From a virus: 30,562 nt of DNA. Position 1 is the stretch's first letter. Every line of letters begins with the position of its first letter. Both the position numbers and the translations under genes were made by a program. Positions 7,423-15,846 of the stretch are shown in pieces. The notes below the pieces were generated by a model. That model was not told the origin of the DNA and did no database searches. It saw nothing but the letters and a program-made list of their open reading frames with translations. The stretch is taken from IMG/VR virus record IMGVR_UViG_3300031834_000024, positions 1-30,562 of that record; one strand, 5' to 3'.

Positions 7423-7462
7423 GCAAAAAATCCATGAAGTTTTTAGCTTCATGGTAGTTCAC
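7423..7462 (+). mobile_element. IS200/IS605-type right end, copy B (best preserved)
   Basis: Forty nucleotides with a perfect 8-bp hairpin, CCATGAAG, loop TTTTTAG, CTTCATGG-type arm, ending GTAGTTCAC. This is the clearest of three copies (others at 4066 and 22946). No tnpA or tnpB is attached, so it is a solo end. Confidence 0.55.
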
Positions 7463-7622
7463 AACTAAATTATTAATTTTATTAATAATTAAATAGGAGA
7501 AAATAGAAGAAAATTCATCACTAAAAATAATATTTTTTAAAAATTTAAAAATTTAAGTATAGGAGTTTTTACATAGGTAAATAATAGTTAATAGTTAAAA
7601 AAAAAGAACGGGGGAAAAGAGA

Positions 7623-7955
7623 ATGAATTGGTGGGAAGCAAGTAATTTGTTATTAGTTACAGTAAATATAAGTTTAGGGGTTTATTGTTTTTTTAGATTA
7701 AAAAAATTATCAAATATTATTAAAATTGGAAAGTTTTATTACCAATGTAGAATTATATTACAAGGTATTTTGTTAGTTGAACTTTATTTTATTTTAGTTT
7801 TATTTTCATGGGTAACATACAATATTTATGATCTTGTTTTAGAAAAATCATCTTTAGTTACTTTTTTATATGTTACTGCTTTTTTTACAAAAAGTTTTTT
7901 ATTTTTCATAATTATTTTAAATTCAATTTTTTGGACAAATAAAAAATTAAAATAA
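7623..7955 (+). CDS. Small membrane protein, three predicted TM helices
   Basis: Start preceded by ACGGGGGAAAAGAG, an unusually G-rich ribosome site for this genome. The 110 residues contain three hydrophobic segments (about 8-24, 45-66 and 82-104) with Lys-rich loops and a Lys-rich end. The size and topology fit a holin-like or accessory membrane protein. No signature motif was recognised. The next gene starts 13 nt after the stop and also has a membrane anchor, so the two may work together, perhaps at lysis; that is inference. Confidence 0.5.
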   Translation: MNWWEASNLLLVTVNISLGVYCFFRLKKLSNIIKIGKFYYQCRIILQGILLVELYFILVLFSWVTYNIYDLVLEKSSLVTFLYVTAFFTKSFLFFIIILNSIFWTNKKLK

Positions 7956-7968
7956 GGATTCAATTAAA

Positions 7969-8751
7969 ATGGAAAAGAGTACCCTTGAATTAGTTGGCCA
8001 GTGGAGTGCCTATTTAGTCGTAATTATTGTTGCATTTGTAAAAGTAGTTTATACAGTTTATCAATATTTTAAAAATTTTAAAAATATTATTAAAGATAAA
8101 GATAAAAATAAAGATAAGGATAGTTTTACAGTAAATGTAAATACTCCAATTTCTTCTTCAAATTTAATAGTTGATAAAAATGAGTTAGATCATCCTTTTT
8201 ATTTTCTCTTAGAACAAGGGAAAATACTTACTGCAATAGAAGAATTACAGTCTTCTATTCTTAAAGAACAATTAGATTATTTTTCAAAATATATTAAAAC
8301 TATAGAAGTAATTGCAATAAAAAATATGATAGGTATTCTTTCTTCAGCAAATCTTGATGACAATCTTTATATAACTTATTTTTCTAACTTTGAAAATTTT
8401 TTAACTATATGCAGTTATGAAATTATTTCAGAATTTCGACATATGTGTAAAACCAATCATTTTTCTGAATATTCTGTAGAAGGATTTAGAGAATTATCAA
8501 AAAGAAATATAATTATTATTGAAGGAACAATAATTGAATTATTAAGAACAAAATATCCACAGCATGAAAATATTGAAAATTTTAAAAAATTATATGAAAT
8601 GAAATATATGATTAGAGATGCACTTAAAGATTGTTTTCAATATTCTAGAAATATATCAATTGAAAAAATACAGAAAATAAATGAAACTATTAATTGTTTT
8701 GAAACTAAAGTATTTACTTCTTTTGGATCAAAATATGTAGTAAGAATTTAA
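7969..8751 (+). CDS. Membrane-anchored helical protein, 260 aa, unknown
   Basis: One hydrophobic helix (residues about 12-33, AYLVVIIVAFVKVVYTVYQY) is followed by a Lys/Asp-rich linker (KDKDKNKDKD) and a Ser/Asn-rich spacer. A helical domain of about 190 residues follows. This looks like an inner-membrane anchor with a soluble domain. It has no enzyme motif. It is cotranscribed with the three-helix membrane protein before it. It might be a lysis regulator, a superinfection-exclusion protein or a virion-membrane factor; I cannot choose. Confidence 0.5.
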   Translation: MEKSTLELVGQWSAYLVVIIVAFVKVVYTVYQYFKNFKNIIKDKDKNKDKDSFTVNVNTPISSSNLIVDKNELDHPFYFLLEQGKILTAIEELQSSILKEQLDYFSKYIKTIEVIAIKNMIGILSSANLDDNLYITYFSNFENFLTICSYEIISEFRHMCKTNHFSEYSVEGFRELSKRNIIIIEGTIIELLRTKYPQHENIENFKKLYEMKYMIRDALKDCFQYSRNISIEKIQKINETINCFETKVFTSFGSKYVVRI

Positions 8752-8801
8752 AAAAATTTTAGTTCACACTAATAAAATAATTTAAAAACAGGAGATACTT
8801 A

Positions 8802-9260
8802 ATGGCTAGAATGATACATCAATATAAAATAATAGATTCAAGTAAAGATAATTTTATGCAAATAGCAAATATAAATTTAAGAAAAGAATGGACACCTTTT
8901 ACTACAATTCAACAGGCATTGATTCCTTTTATTAAAACCATATCAAATCCTAATGGTTTATTAGATTATAATAAAAAAAATATGGAAAGTAATGAGGTAG
9001 TATATAGATCTATCCCAGATATAGAAAATCTTTCTATATATTCTAAACAAGATTTATTTATTATGACTAGACAAGAACTTTGTGAGATATGTAAAGCCTA
9101 TACAATTATTACTCAAAATAAAAGAAATGAAAGATTAATAAAAGAAATATTAGAATCTCAAGCAAAATATTCAACTAATAAACAAATACAAAAGGAACTA
9201 AGTCAAACAGAAATTAAAACAAAAATTAATATTTTGTTAGATACTAATAAAACAATATAA
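8802..9260 (+). CDS. Hypothetical protein, 152 aa
   Basis: Start follows ACAGGAGATACTT. The segment around 80-120 (SKQDLFIMTRQELCEICKAY, then Arg/Asn/Glu-rich helices) has the look of a SAP/LEM-like helix-extended-helix, but this is weak. The C-terminal third is a charged helix. No family recognised. It is the first gene of a run leading into virion proteins. Confidence 0.5.
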   Translation: MARMIHQYKIIDSSKDNFMQIANINLRKEWTPFTTIQQALIPFIKTISNPNGLLDYNKKNMESNEVVYRSIPDIENLSIYSKQDLFIMTRQELCEICKAYTIITQNKRNERLIKEILESQAKYSTNKQIQKELSQTEIKTKINILLDTNKTI

Positions 9261-9314
9261 ATAATAAAAAGTAAAAGAAAATTTTTTATTATTTTAAAAA
9301 ATTGGAGTTATAAT

Positions 9315-9707
9315 GTGAAAAATTTTATAGAATTATTTATACTTGAAAATGGATTTCCTGCATCAATAGTTAAAAAAACATACATAACTGCATATAAAGA
9401 AAGTAAACAATTAGCTAAAGAAAATGATCTAAATTTTATTAAAGAAACAATGGAAATTCTTCTTGAAATTAATAATAATAATTGTGCTTATAGATTTTTA
9501 GAAAGTAATTTTTTAAATTTTAATGAATTTATAAATAGTCTTTTTGATGAAGATACAATTATTACAAAAGAAGAACTATTAAGTACAAATTTTACTCCAG
9601 ATCAAAAACCACAAAATGGTGGAGAAAAAAATAATCATAAATTTAAAGTATCTATGTTAGGTTTTGATAATTCAGATGAAGAAGAAAATAAAGAGGCGTT
9701 AGTCTAA
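9315..9707 (+). CDS. Hypothetical protein, 130 aa, possible tagged core protein
   Basis: GTG start; an overlapping ATG at 9313 gives an immediate stop, so it is not used. TTGGAG is upstream. The N-terminus MKNFIELFILENGF has the length and pattern of a T4 capsid targeting peptide (hydrophobic, ending I-L-E), although it differs from the MKRYK form of its neighbours. The C-terminus is acidic (NSDEEENKEA). It may be a small internal head or scaffold-associated protein; this is inference. It abuts the 25-aa tagged ORF. Confidence 0.5.
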   Translation: MKNFIELFILENGFPASIVKKTYITAYKESKQLAKENDLNFIKETMEILLEINNNNCAYRFLESNFLNFNEFINSLFDEDTIITKEELLSTNFTPDQKPQNGGEKNNHKFKVSMLGFDNSDEEENKEALV

Positions 9708-9785
9708 TTGAAAAGATATAAACGTCAATTTGATATTTATAATCATTCTATTGATTCTGTAAGATATGATTTAAAGGTGGTATAA
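9708..9785 (+). CDS. 25-aa tagged mini-ORF (MKRYKRQF...)
   Basis: A TTG codon directly follows the TAA of the previous gene, and the frame reads (M)KRYKRQFDIYNHSIDSVRYD and then LKVV-stop. Its stop is directly followed by the GTG of the next gene. The first eight residues match the tag on NTase 1 and zincin 3. Tight packing between two genes argues that it is translated by coupling. It may be a free tag peptide or the remnant of a lost cargo gene. Confidence 0.5.
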   Translation: MKRYKRQFDIYNHSIDSVRYDLKVV

Positions 9786-10832
9786 GTGAGTGAAAGGTAC
9801 TATCAGGACTCAGTAAATTATCCTTATGCAATAAGAAGTGTATTAGAGAGAGTTATACTTTATTTTGCTCAAATGATATATCCAACTGAAACTTTAATCA
9901 ATGCAAAAAAAAGAATAATTATGGCAGATGTTTCTGATGATGGAAATTCTATTAGACGCTCAATAGATATATTTAAAACTACTGGAGGTTCTTTTCCTTC
10001 AACTTTCTACGCTATTTCTGATGATGCTCCATTAGGATATAAATCTCATTTACAATGTAATGGAAACTATTATAGTGAACTTATTGGAGCATATATATCT
10101 TTTGTTCCTATGACTTTAACAATACCCTTTACAACCATTTTTACAACACCTTATGACTTCTGGAAGGGAATGGCACTTTTTTCCTTGGACGAAGCATGTC
10201 TAACTAGATTAGATGTGCCTGTTACTTTAAATGGTGTATTATGTTCTATGGTAATAGATCTTAATTACACTACAGAAAGAGGACAAATGGCATTTGATTA
10301 TGAACAACAATTAAATATGGGAAAACTCTATCCTGTAATCCACACGGTTGATATAAAATGCAGTTATATAATATTAAATATGCAAAATAGTCCTAATCAA
10401 GATACAACAGGCGGAATAAATACACCTAAAGTTGTTTATCATGTTGATGATTTGATACTTAAGCTTTCAGAATTACAAAATGCAGTTAATCTTGATCAAA
10501 ATCCATTATTAGATACTTTACATTCTCCATCTATTCCAACAATTACATCAGTACCATTAAATAATGCAATTGGAGTTTCTAAATCAAATAATATTGTATT
10601 AACTTTTAATGTAGCTATGAATGAAAACAGTGTACTAAGTAATCTTGATATGGTTCCTTATTGTGATAAAGATATGAGTTTTGATATAACTTCTAAAATA
10701 CTTACTATAAATCCTAGGAGTAATTTAACAGGTTTAACCCAATATGAAATACTAATAAACACAAATGCTAAATCAGGTGATGGAATATATTTGGAAGATG
10801 ATTACAGTTTAACTTTTACAACGGTAATATAA
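9786..10832 (+). CDS. Virion structural protein with Ig-like (Big_5) domain
   Basis: GTG start with AAGGTGG upstream. Residues 1-200 form a beta-rich domain (SERYYQDSVNYPYAIRSVLE, ... IPFTTIFTTPYDFWKGM) without a family I can name; it resembles tail or neck proteins of large phages. From about 255 to 348 there is a bacterial Ig-like domain of the Big_5 type: SVPLNNAIGVSKSNNIVLTF, NVAMNENSV, and LTFTTVI at the end. Such domains decorate phage surfaces or help bind cell carbohydrates. It lies just before the zincin cluster and within the structural region. Confidence 0.6.
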   Translation: MSERYYQDSVNYPYAIRSVLERVILYFAQMIYPTETLINAKKRIIMADVSDDGNSIRRSIDIFKTTGGSFPSTFYAISDDAPLGYKSHLQCNGNYYSELIGAYISFVPMTLTIPFTTIFTTPYDFWKGMALFSLDEACLTRLDVPVTLNGVLCSMVIDLNYTTERGQMAFDYEQQLNMGKLYPVIHTVDIKCSYIILNMQNSPNQDTTGGINTPKVVYHVDDLILKLSELQNAVNLDQNPLLDTLHSPSIPTITSVPLNNAIGVSKSNNIVLTFNVAMNENSVLSNLDMVPYCDKDMSFDITSKILTINPRSNLTGLTQYEILINTNAKSGDGIYLEDDYSLTFTTVI

Positions 10833-10833
10833 T

Positions 10834-11574
10834 ATGAAAAAATATATACCATATAAGGATAATGAAAAATTCCATAGTAGTAAAAAAAGTCATTTCTTTA
10901 ATGAAGCAGTTTTTAGACCAGATAATTATGCTAAAGAATTATATAATATAATGGTTAATATTATAGAGGAATATAAAAATTCTAATTTGAAATATGATTA
11001 TCAAATATGTAAGGTATTAACTGATATTTTTTCAAAATATAATATTGTATTTATTCCAAAAGGTACTTATTATAATAATGGATATTTTTCTGGAATTAAT
11101 GAGATGGAATCTGGAGAAAAATCTTTATTAATTAGAATTCTTTGTAGTTTATCTATAGGGGATTTATTTAAAAGTGATAATTTAAAACGAGATTTTTTAA
11201 AAGATTTTAAACAATTAATATTACATGAATTAGTTCATAGGGGACAATATATATCATTTAATAGAAATAAAATACAAAATGAATTAATTCAATTTTCAAA
11301 AAATAAAATTGATTTAGCATATTATTCATTAAAACCTGAAATTATGGCTTATGCTTGTTTAATTGTTGAAGAATTAAGATTTCAAGATTTAGAAGATTCA
11401 GAAATCTTAAAATTTATTAATAATAGAGATAAGTTTAAAAGATATGAAAGTAAAACTTATGATTTATATAAAGAAATTTATGGTAAATCTAATGTATTTA
11501 CAAGATTACTTAAATATATTTATGAGTATATTAAAGGAGATTTAACTAAAAATATAATTGAAATAGGAAGTTAA
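10834..11574 (+). CDS. Tagged zincin metalloprotease-like protein 1
   Basis: The 246-aa product contains HELVH at 131-135, the HExxH zinc site with its catalytic Glu. A conserved KPEIMAYA at 167-174 supplies a candidate third ligand (Glu 169). The N-terminus MKKYIPYKDNEKF is the shared tag, also seen on NTase 2 (MKKYIPYKIEE). After it comes NEAVFRPDNY, which is conserved in the two paralogs at 12135 and 13075. Family: gluzincin-like; exact family not assigned. It is probably a head-internal enzyme delivered with DNA, or a virion-processing protease. It starts 1 nt after the preceding stop. Confidence 0.65.
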   Translation: MKKYIPYKDNEKFHSSKKSHFFNEAVFRPDNYAKELYNIMVNIIEEYKNSNLKYDYQICKVLTDIFSKYNIVFIPKGTYYNNGYFSGINEMESGEKSLLIRILCSLSIGDLFKSDNLKRDFLKDFKQLILHELVHRGQYISFNRNKIQNELIQFSKNKIDLAYYSLKPEIMAYACLIVEELRFQDLEDSEILKFINNRDKFKRYESKTYDLYKEIYGKSNVFTRLLKYIYEYIKGDLTKNIIEIGS

Positions 11575-12117
11575 ATGACATATTCAATCGTTGATACCAT
11601 TTCAGAAAAGCTTGCACCAATGTATAGAAAATTAAATGATTTTACTATCTCTACTCTATTAGGTACTGAATGTAAAGTTTTAAGAATAACTAAAACTATT
11701 GCTGATGTAATGGGAGAAACTCAAGAATCAGTTGTTAGTTATGTGATAGATAATGTAATTATAAAGCATCCATATGCAGCAAATGTTCAAATGTTTGAAA
11801 CTTACAATCAAATACAACAACAAATAACTACCGGCGCGATTGATTTGTGGGACATACTTCCGATTGAGTTAAAAGTCCCCTTAAATGATGGTAATATAGA
11901 AACTGATGCAATAGCTATAAAAAGAGGTGATATAATAGTAGAAATACTTAAAGATGAAAATCAAAATAAAATTCCTCTTATCATGGAATGTACTAAGTTA
12001 TTTGGTAGCTTATTTGTAAAACAAGTCATAAATAAAAAATATGAATTGACTCTTTATAGAGGAATTTTAAGCAGTTCTATAAGAGAAGCGGTAAACACAT
12101 TTGTAAATGAAAATTAG
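11575..12117 (+). CDS. Putative virion connector or completion protein, 180 aa
   Basis: The ATG immediately follows the TAA of zincin 1. The protein is mixed alpha/beta (SEKLAPMYRKLNDFTISTLL, later DIIVEILKDENQNKIPLIME). It is untagged and lies inside the zincin cluster, in a position where large myoviruses carry neck or head-completion genes. I do not recognise the family. The base composition around 11830-11885 (ACTACCGGCGCGAT) is higher in GC than nearby, as in other virion genes here. It ends with TAG followed by TAA. Confidence 0.45.
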   Translation: MTYSIVDTISEKLAPMYRKLNDFTISTLLGTECKVLRITKTIADVMGETQESVVSYVIDNVIIKHPYAANVQMFETYNQIQQQITTGAIDLWDILPIELKVPLNDGNIETDAIAIKRGDIIVEILKDENQNKIPLIMECTKLFGSLFVKQVINKKYELTLYRGILSSSIREAVNTFVNEN

Positions 12118-12134
12118 TAATGAAAGAATTAAAA

Positions 12135-12908
12135 ATGAAAAGATATAAATCAGTATTTGACAGATTAAATGAACCTGTTAATACTTTTTATAATGGGGAA
12201 TATCATACTCCTCCCAGTAGAACAAGTGAATTTTTAGTTGAAGCTGTATATAGACCGGATAAATATGTTAATATAGTTTATAATCATCTTAAAAGTATTT
12301 TAAAAATTTATAATAAATCTTTTAAATATGGAGAATTAGTTTGTGAATTTTTAACAGATAAGTTTAAAGAATTTAATATTATATTTAATTATGAAGGAAG
12401 TTTTAATTCTGATGGAAGAAAATATGCTATAAATTCAATGGATACGGGAGTCAATTCTTTAACTATCACTATTCAGTGCAGTCCTATTATTGATCAATTA
12501 TTTTTAAGTATTGATTTACAAAAATTATTTTTACAATATTTTAAGGAACTTATAGGGCATGAGTTAATACATAGAAGTCAATCTATATCAATAAAAAACT
12601 ATACATTACAAAAATATATAAATAAATATATTAATATTGCGCAAGGAGTGGGTTATTATGCAGATAAAGCCGAACTTATGTCCTATGCCTGGCAAATAAT
12701 TGAGGAGTTGAGATTTCAAGGAGCTTATGATATGGATATTTTAGAATATATAAAAGATATTGGTAAACATCCTGGATATTCTTGTTTAATATATGAAGAA
12801 GTATACTTAAAATATTATAGAAATACTATGATAATAAATAGGTTAATAAAGTATATCTATGAATATCTAAAAGGTAATATAAATATTAATGAAATATATT
12901 TAAAATAA
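12135..12908 (+). CDS. Tagged zincin metalloprotease-like protein 2
   Basis: The open frame begins at an ATG at 12120, but the ATG at 12135 gives MKRYKSVFDRLNEP, matching the tag position in its sisters, so I prefer it. HELIH lies at 132-136 and DKAELMSYA about 35 residues later supplies the third-ligand Glu. VEAVYRPDKY near residue 38 matches zincins 1 and 3. L-N-E at 16-18 fits a gp21-type cleavage triplet. It is a paralog of 10834-11574 (similar length, motif order and ending YIYEYLKG). Confidence 0.65.
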   Translation: MKRYKSVFDRLNEPVNTFYNGEYHTPPSRTSEFLVEAVYRPDKYVNIVYNHLKSILKIYNKSFKYGELVCEFLTDKFKEFNIIFNYEGSFNSDGRKYAINSMDTGVNSLTITIQCSPIIDQLFLSIDLQKLFLQYFKELIGHELIHRSQSISIKNYTLQKYINKYINIAQGVGYYADKAELMSYAWQIIEELRFQGAYDMDILEYIKDIGKHPGYSCLIYEEVYLKYYRNTMIINRLIKYIYEYLKGNININEIYLK

Positions 12909-12923
12909 AAGGAGAATTAAAAA

Positions 12924-13049
12924 ATGAATAAAGAAGATTTTATTAAAAATTTTAAATAGAGTTTTGGTAATCTAAAATTACCTAAAATGACATTAAAAAG
13001 ATTTCTGAAGACAGAAAAAGCAATAGAAAATTTTATAAATAAAAAATAA
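12924..13049 (+). pseudogene. Short ORF interrupted by an in-frame amber codon
   Basis: AAAAGGAG precedes an ATG that encodes MNKEDFIKNFK and then TAG (12957-12959). The same frame continues as coding-like sequence (SFGNLKLPKMTLKRFLKTEK, then AIENFINKK) to TAA at 13047. Strong initiation with an early stop suggests a decayed small gene or amber readthrough. Other genes here use TAG as a normal stop, so general recoding is unlikely. Confidence 0.45.
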
Positions 13050-13074
13050 TTTTAAAAAATGAAAAAATGAAAAA

Positions 13075-13776
13075 ATGAAAAGATATAAAAGAAAATTTAC
13101 AAATGATTTTATGGGATATACATTACCATTGATAGAAATGGTTCAGAGACCAGAAAATTATATAAATATATTAATAGAAAAGATAAAAAATTTCTATGAG
13201 AAAAATGAATTTTTAAATTTAAATGATTTAATAGTATCTATAAATTCTTATTTTATAAATGAAAAAATAGAATTTATAGAAAGAGAAAAAAGTTCAAAGT
13301 TTGATAGTGGTTTATTTTCTGCTGGATATAAACCCAAAACAGATACAATAATTTTATTTTATACTACTGATATTTCTAATGCTTTTAAAATTAAAAATAA
13401 AAAGCATGATTATACAGATTTTAAATGGTTTTTAGATGATTTTATTGATTTTATAGGACATGAAATAATTCATAGAATGCAATCTGTAAATGATAAAGTT
13501 AATAATATCAAAGCAATGTCAAATGAAAATGAAAAACTTCATTATTCTCAACCCAAAGAAATTATGGCTTATGCTTGGTTAATAGTACAAACATTTAAAA
13601 TGAATGGTAAAGATAATGATTATATTAAATTCGTTTTATCAAATAAAAGAGATGATCATAATATAAAAATAATAAACTATATACCAGCATTTAAAAAGTA
13701 TTATAATTTTTTTGATAAAGATTCTAATGTAATGAAATTACTATATAAATATATTTATCAATATATTAATAATTAA
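13075..13776 (+). CDS. Tagged zincin metalloprotease-like protein 3
   Basis: The 233-aa product begins MKRYKRKFTNDFMG. HEIIH lies at 129-133 and QPKEIMAYA about 37 residues later. IEMVQRPENY near residue 20 matches the RP(D/E)xY segment of zincins 1 and 2. It lacks an obvious hydrophobic-x-Glu triplet soon after the tag, unlike its sisters. It is the most diverged of the three. The start is one of three closely spaced ATGs in repeated AAAAAATG units; the others are out of frame or shorter. Confidence 0.65.
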   Translation: MKRYKRKFTNDFMGYTLPLIEMVQRPENYINILIEKIKNFYEKNEFLNLNDLIVSINSYFINEKIEFIEREKSSKFDSGLFSAGYKPKTDTIILFYTTDISNAFKIKNKKHDYTDFKWFLDDFIDFIGHEIIHRMQSVNDKVNNIKAMSNENEKLHYSQPKEIMAYAWLIVQTFKMNGKDNDYIKFVLSNKRDDHNIKIINYIPAFKKYYNFFDKDSNVMKLLYKYIYQYINN

Positions 13777-13836
13777 TTTTAAAAAATAATATTACTAATA
13801 AAAAAGTTAAAATAATAAAAAAGAGGTTATATCAAT

Positions 13837-14226
13837 ATGTCAAGTAAAAAATTTGTTCCCTATACGAGTTATTTTGGAGAAAGTAAAGAAGTTAGTAAAA
13901 AATCTAAATCTTCAAGAATTCTTGAAAGAGCTATTAAAGAGCTTTATTCAATTAAAAGAAGTTTAAATAAACTTAAAGAAGATGAAGAAATAAGTGCTGA
14001 AGATATTGCTGATGCAGTAGATTCTGTTAATGAAGTTATACAAGATATTATACCTATAGTTGGTGCGGCAGATCCTGCAATTGCTGAACTTATTGATGCA
14101 GCTAAAGAACTTGAAGATTTTAATGAAGAAGATTTCATAATGGAAGCTGAAGAAGATGAAAAAGATTCTGAAGATGATGAAGATGATGAAGAAGAGAAAA
14201 AAGAAGCTTGCAAAAAAAAGAAATAA
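13837..14226 (+). CDS. Small acidic prohead core protein (gp67-like), 129 aa
   Basis: Start follows AAAGAGGT. After the N-terminus MSSKKFVPYTSYFGESKEV, which echoes the KKYIPY tag, come two helical stretches and an Ala-rich segment. The C-terminus is almost all Asp/Glu (EAEEDEKDSEDDEDDEEEKK). T4 gp67 is a small core protein with the same kind of acidic tail, cleaved by the prohead protease. F-G-E at 13-15 could be a cleavage site. A head scaffold or core role is therefore likely. A strong hairpin follows. Confidence 0.55.
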   Translation: MSSKKFVPYTSYFGESKEVSKKSKSSRILERAIKELYSIKRSLNKLKEDEEISAEDIADAVDSVNEVIQDIIPIVGAADPAIAELIDAAKELEDFNEEDFIMEAEEDEKDSEDDEDDEEEKKEACKKKK

Positions 14227-14243
14227 TTCCTCCTAATTGTTAA

Positions 14244-14290
14244 AGAGGGCACAAAAAACTTATAAAATAAATTTATACATTGTGCCCTCT
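14244..14290 (+). terminator. Probable terminator after the acidic core gene
   Basis: AGAGGGCACA (14244-14253) is complementary to TGTGCCCTCT (14281-14290), with a 27-nt loop and TATTT after it. It closes the 9.3-14.2 kb plus-strand operon and faces the convergent minus-strand gene ending at 14402. Confidence 0.65.
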
Positions 14291-14401
14291 TATTTAAAAA
14301 TGATGATAGTAAAATTTAAATTAGGATTTAAACCTATACAAATAATAGAAAATTTTTATACTGATTGTATTTTTATTTATTTTTTTTCAATATAAATAAT
14401 T

Positions 14402-15034
14402 TCACTCATTTTTATATAAACTAGTTTTTAATTTTCCTCCATCTGTTCCTAATAATTTAATAAGTATGTTTTTGACAATCCACCAGGACGTTTTATCGAA
14501 AAATATCATGCCTTTTGGATTTGTTTTATTTGGTGGATAACTTGCATAACATCTACCAAATAATAAATTATGTTTTTTAAGAATAAATTCTAAAAAAAAG
14601 AAAAAATTCATTTGAATTCCATTTCGTATATTTCTTTCTCCTATTTGTTGAGAAGTCATTGAAGGATTTTTTATTATTGGCTTTTTAAACGAGCCCGTTC
14701 TCCATTTGAATGTCGAAAAAATTCCTTTATCAATATTTTCTATTAAGAATATTACTGGATATTTATGTATTTTAATTGTATCAGTCTTCTTATATGATTT
14801 AGGATCTGACATAACAATAAATTCTAATTTAATATTCCTCCCTACCTGTTCCCAACTTTTAGTTGATGGATTATATTTATAATTATTTCTTCTAGTTACT
14901 CTAGCAGATTTTATATCTAATTTAGCTCTTTTATTTTTATCATCTCCATCTTTTGATTTATAATATCTCCAACTTAATTTTATAACATCTGCGATAGTTA
15001 ATCCTTTTGTTGTTAATCTATTTGATTGATCCAC
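14402..15034 (-). CDS. Hypothetical protein, 210 aa, lone minus-strand gene
   Basis: GTG start at 15034 with AAGGA 9 nt upstream. The protein is basic. It includes LTIADVIKLSWRYYKSKDGD, then beta-rich segments (KLEFIVMSDPKSY, YPVIFLIENI), and an aromatic-rich region (MNFFFFLEFILKKHNLLFG, then RCYASYPPNKTNPKG). That pattern suggests a virion or DNA-linked protein, but I cannot place it. It is the only minus-strand gene between 3.3 and 26.7 kb, which may indicate a late insertion. Confidence 0.5.
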   Translation of the reverse strand: MDQSNRLTTKGLTIADVIKLSWRYYKSKDGDDKNKRAKLDIKSARVTRRNNYKYNPSTKSWEQVGRNIKLEFIVMSDPKSYKKTDTIKIHKYPVIFLIENIDKGIFSTFKWRTGSFKKPIIKNPSMTSQQIGERNIRNGIQMNFFFFLEFILKKHNLLFGRCYASYPPNKTNPKGMIFFDKTSWWIVKNILIKLLGTDGGKLKTSLYKNE

Positions 15035-15201
15035 TATTTAACATCCTTAATTATTTATATAGATTTATCTTTAATAGTACATATAAATAATTATTTACAA
15101 ATATTATTATTTCTTTTAATATGAAATTTTTTACTAATTAAAAATAATTTAAATTATTAGTAAAAAAAAATAAATGATAAGATATCTTTAAGGAATGAAT
15201 A

Positions 15202-15801
15202 ATGAAAAAGTATAAAAAATATTATGAAGAAGAAGAAATACCAAAGGAAATGATTAATTGGTTTAAAGAAAGAACTAAAAAACATATTGATCTAGTTAAA
15301 AAATATGGAGGTCTTATTTTAAATAATATTGATCTAAAAAGTTCTATCAATATACCTAAATTTTTACATGATATTCATGAACATGATCAATCTAAATTTT
15401 TAGAACCAGAAAAAACACCTTATATTTATATATCATGGGATTATCACTGTAAAGATTTACAAATACCTTTTCAAATTCCAAAAGAAATAATTGAACAAAC
15501 TAATAAAGCTTCAAATATACATGTATGTAATAACAAACATCATCCAGAATATTGGATGAAAAATAAAACATTAGATGTTATAAACAGGTCAGATAGAGAT
15601 CAACCAAATGATTTTTTAATTGATTGTACATTGATGCCATTAACTTATATAGCAAGTATGTGTACAGACTGGATGGCAATGTCAGACGAAAAGGGAACGT
15701 CTCCTCAAGAATGGGCTAAAAAAAATATAAACATTAGATGGAGATTTACAAAAGAACAAGAAAATTTTATTTATAAAATTTTAGATACAATATGGAAGTA
15801 A
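15202..15801 (+). CDS. Tagged DUF5662-like HD-type protein, 199 aa
   Basis: The N-terminus MKKYKKYYEEEEIPKE is a form of the shared tag. The body matches DUF5662 from memory: HDIHEHDQSKFLEPE, then NIHVCNNKHHPEYW, then LMPLTYIASMCTDWMAMSDE with GTSPQEW. The HD, HH and Asp residues have the order of an HD-domain metal site, so a phosphohydrolase acting on a nucleotide is likely; the substrate is unknown. The gene precedes the portal by 45 nt. The tag suggests that it is packaged. Confidence 0.65.
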   Translation: MKKYKKYYEEEEIPKEMINWFKERTKKHIDLVKKYGGLILNNIDLKSSINIPKFLHDIHEHDQSKFLEPEKTPYIYISWDYHCKDLQIPFQIPKEIIEQTNKASNIHVCNNKHHPEYWMKNKTLDVINRSDRDQPNDFLIDCTLMPLTYIASMCTDWMAMSDEKGTSPQEWAKKNINIRWRFTKEQENFIYKILDTIWK

Positions 15802-15846
15802 TGTCGTACTAATAAATAATAAAATTATTATTAGAGAGATATTATA

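Noticed and set aside
12924-13049. Genome-wide TAG recoding (TAG as Gln)
   Set aside because: Several intact genes end in TAG at sensible places (11575-12117, 21189-21503, 23652-23990), and no suppressor tRNA is visible here.
13944-14252. Minus-strand Ser-rich ORF
   Set aside because: Antisense of the acidic GAA/GAT codons of the core protein gene.
14300-14395. Plus-strand ORF MMIVKFKLGFKPIQ, 31 aa
   Set aside because: It begins just after a terminator and has no ribosome site; judged chance.
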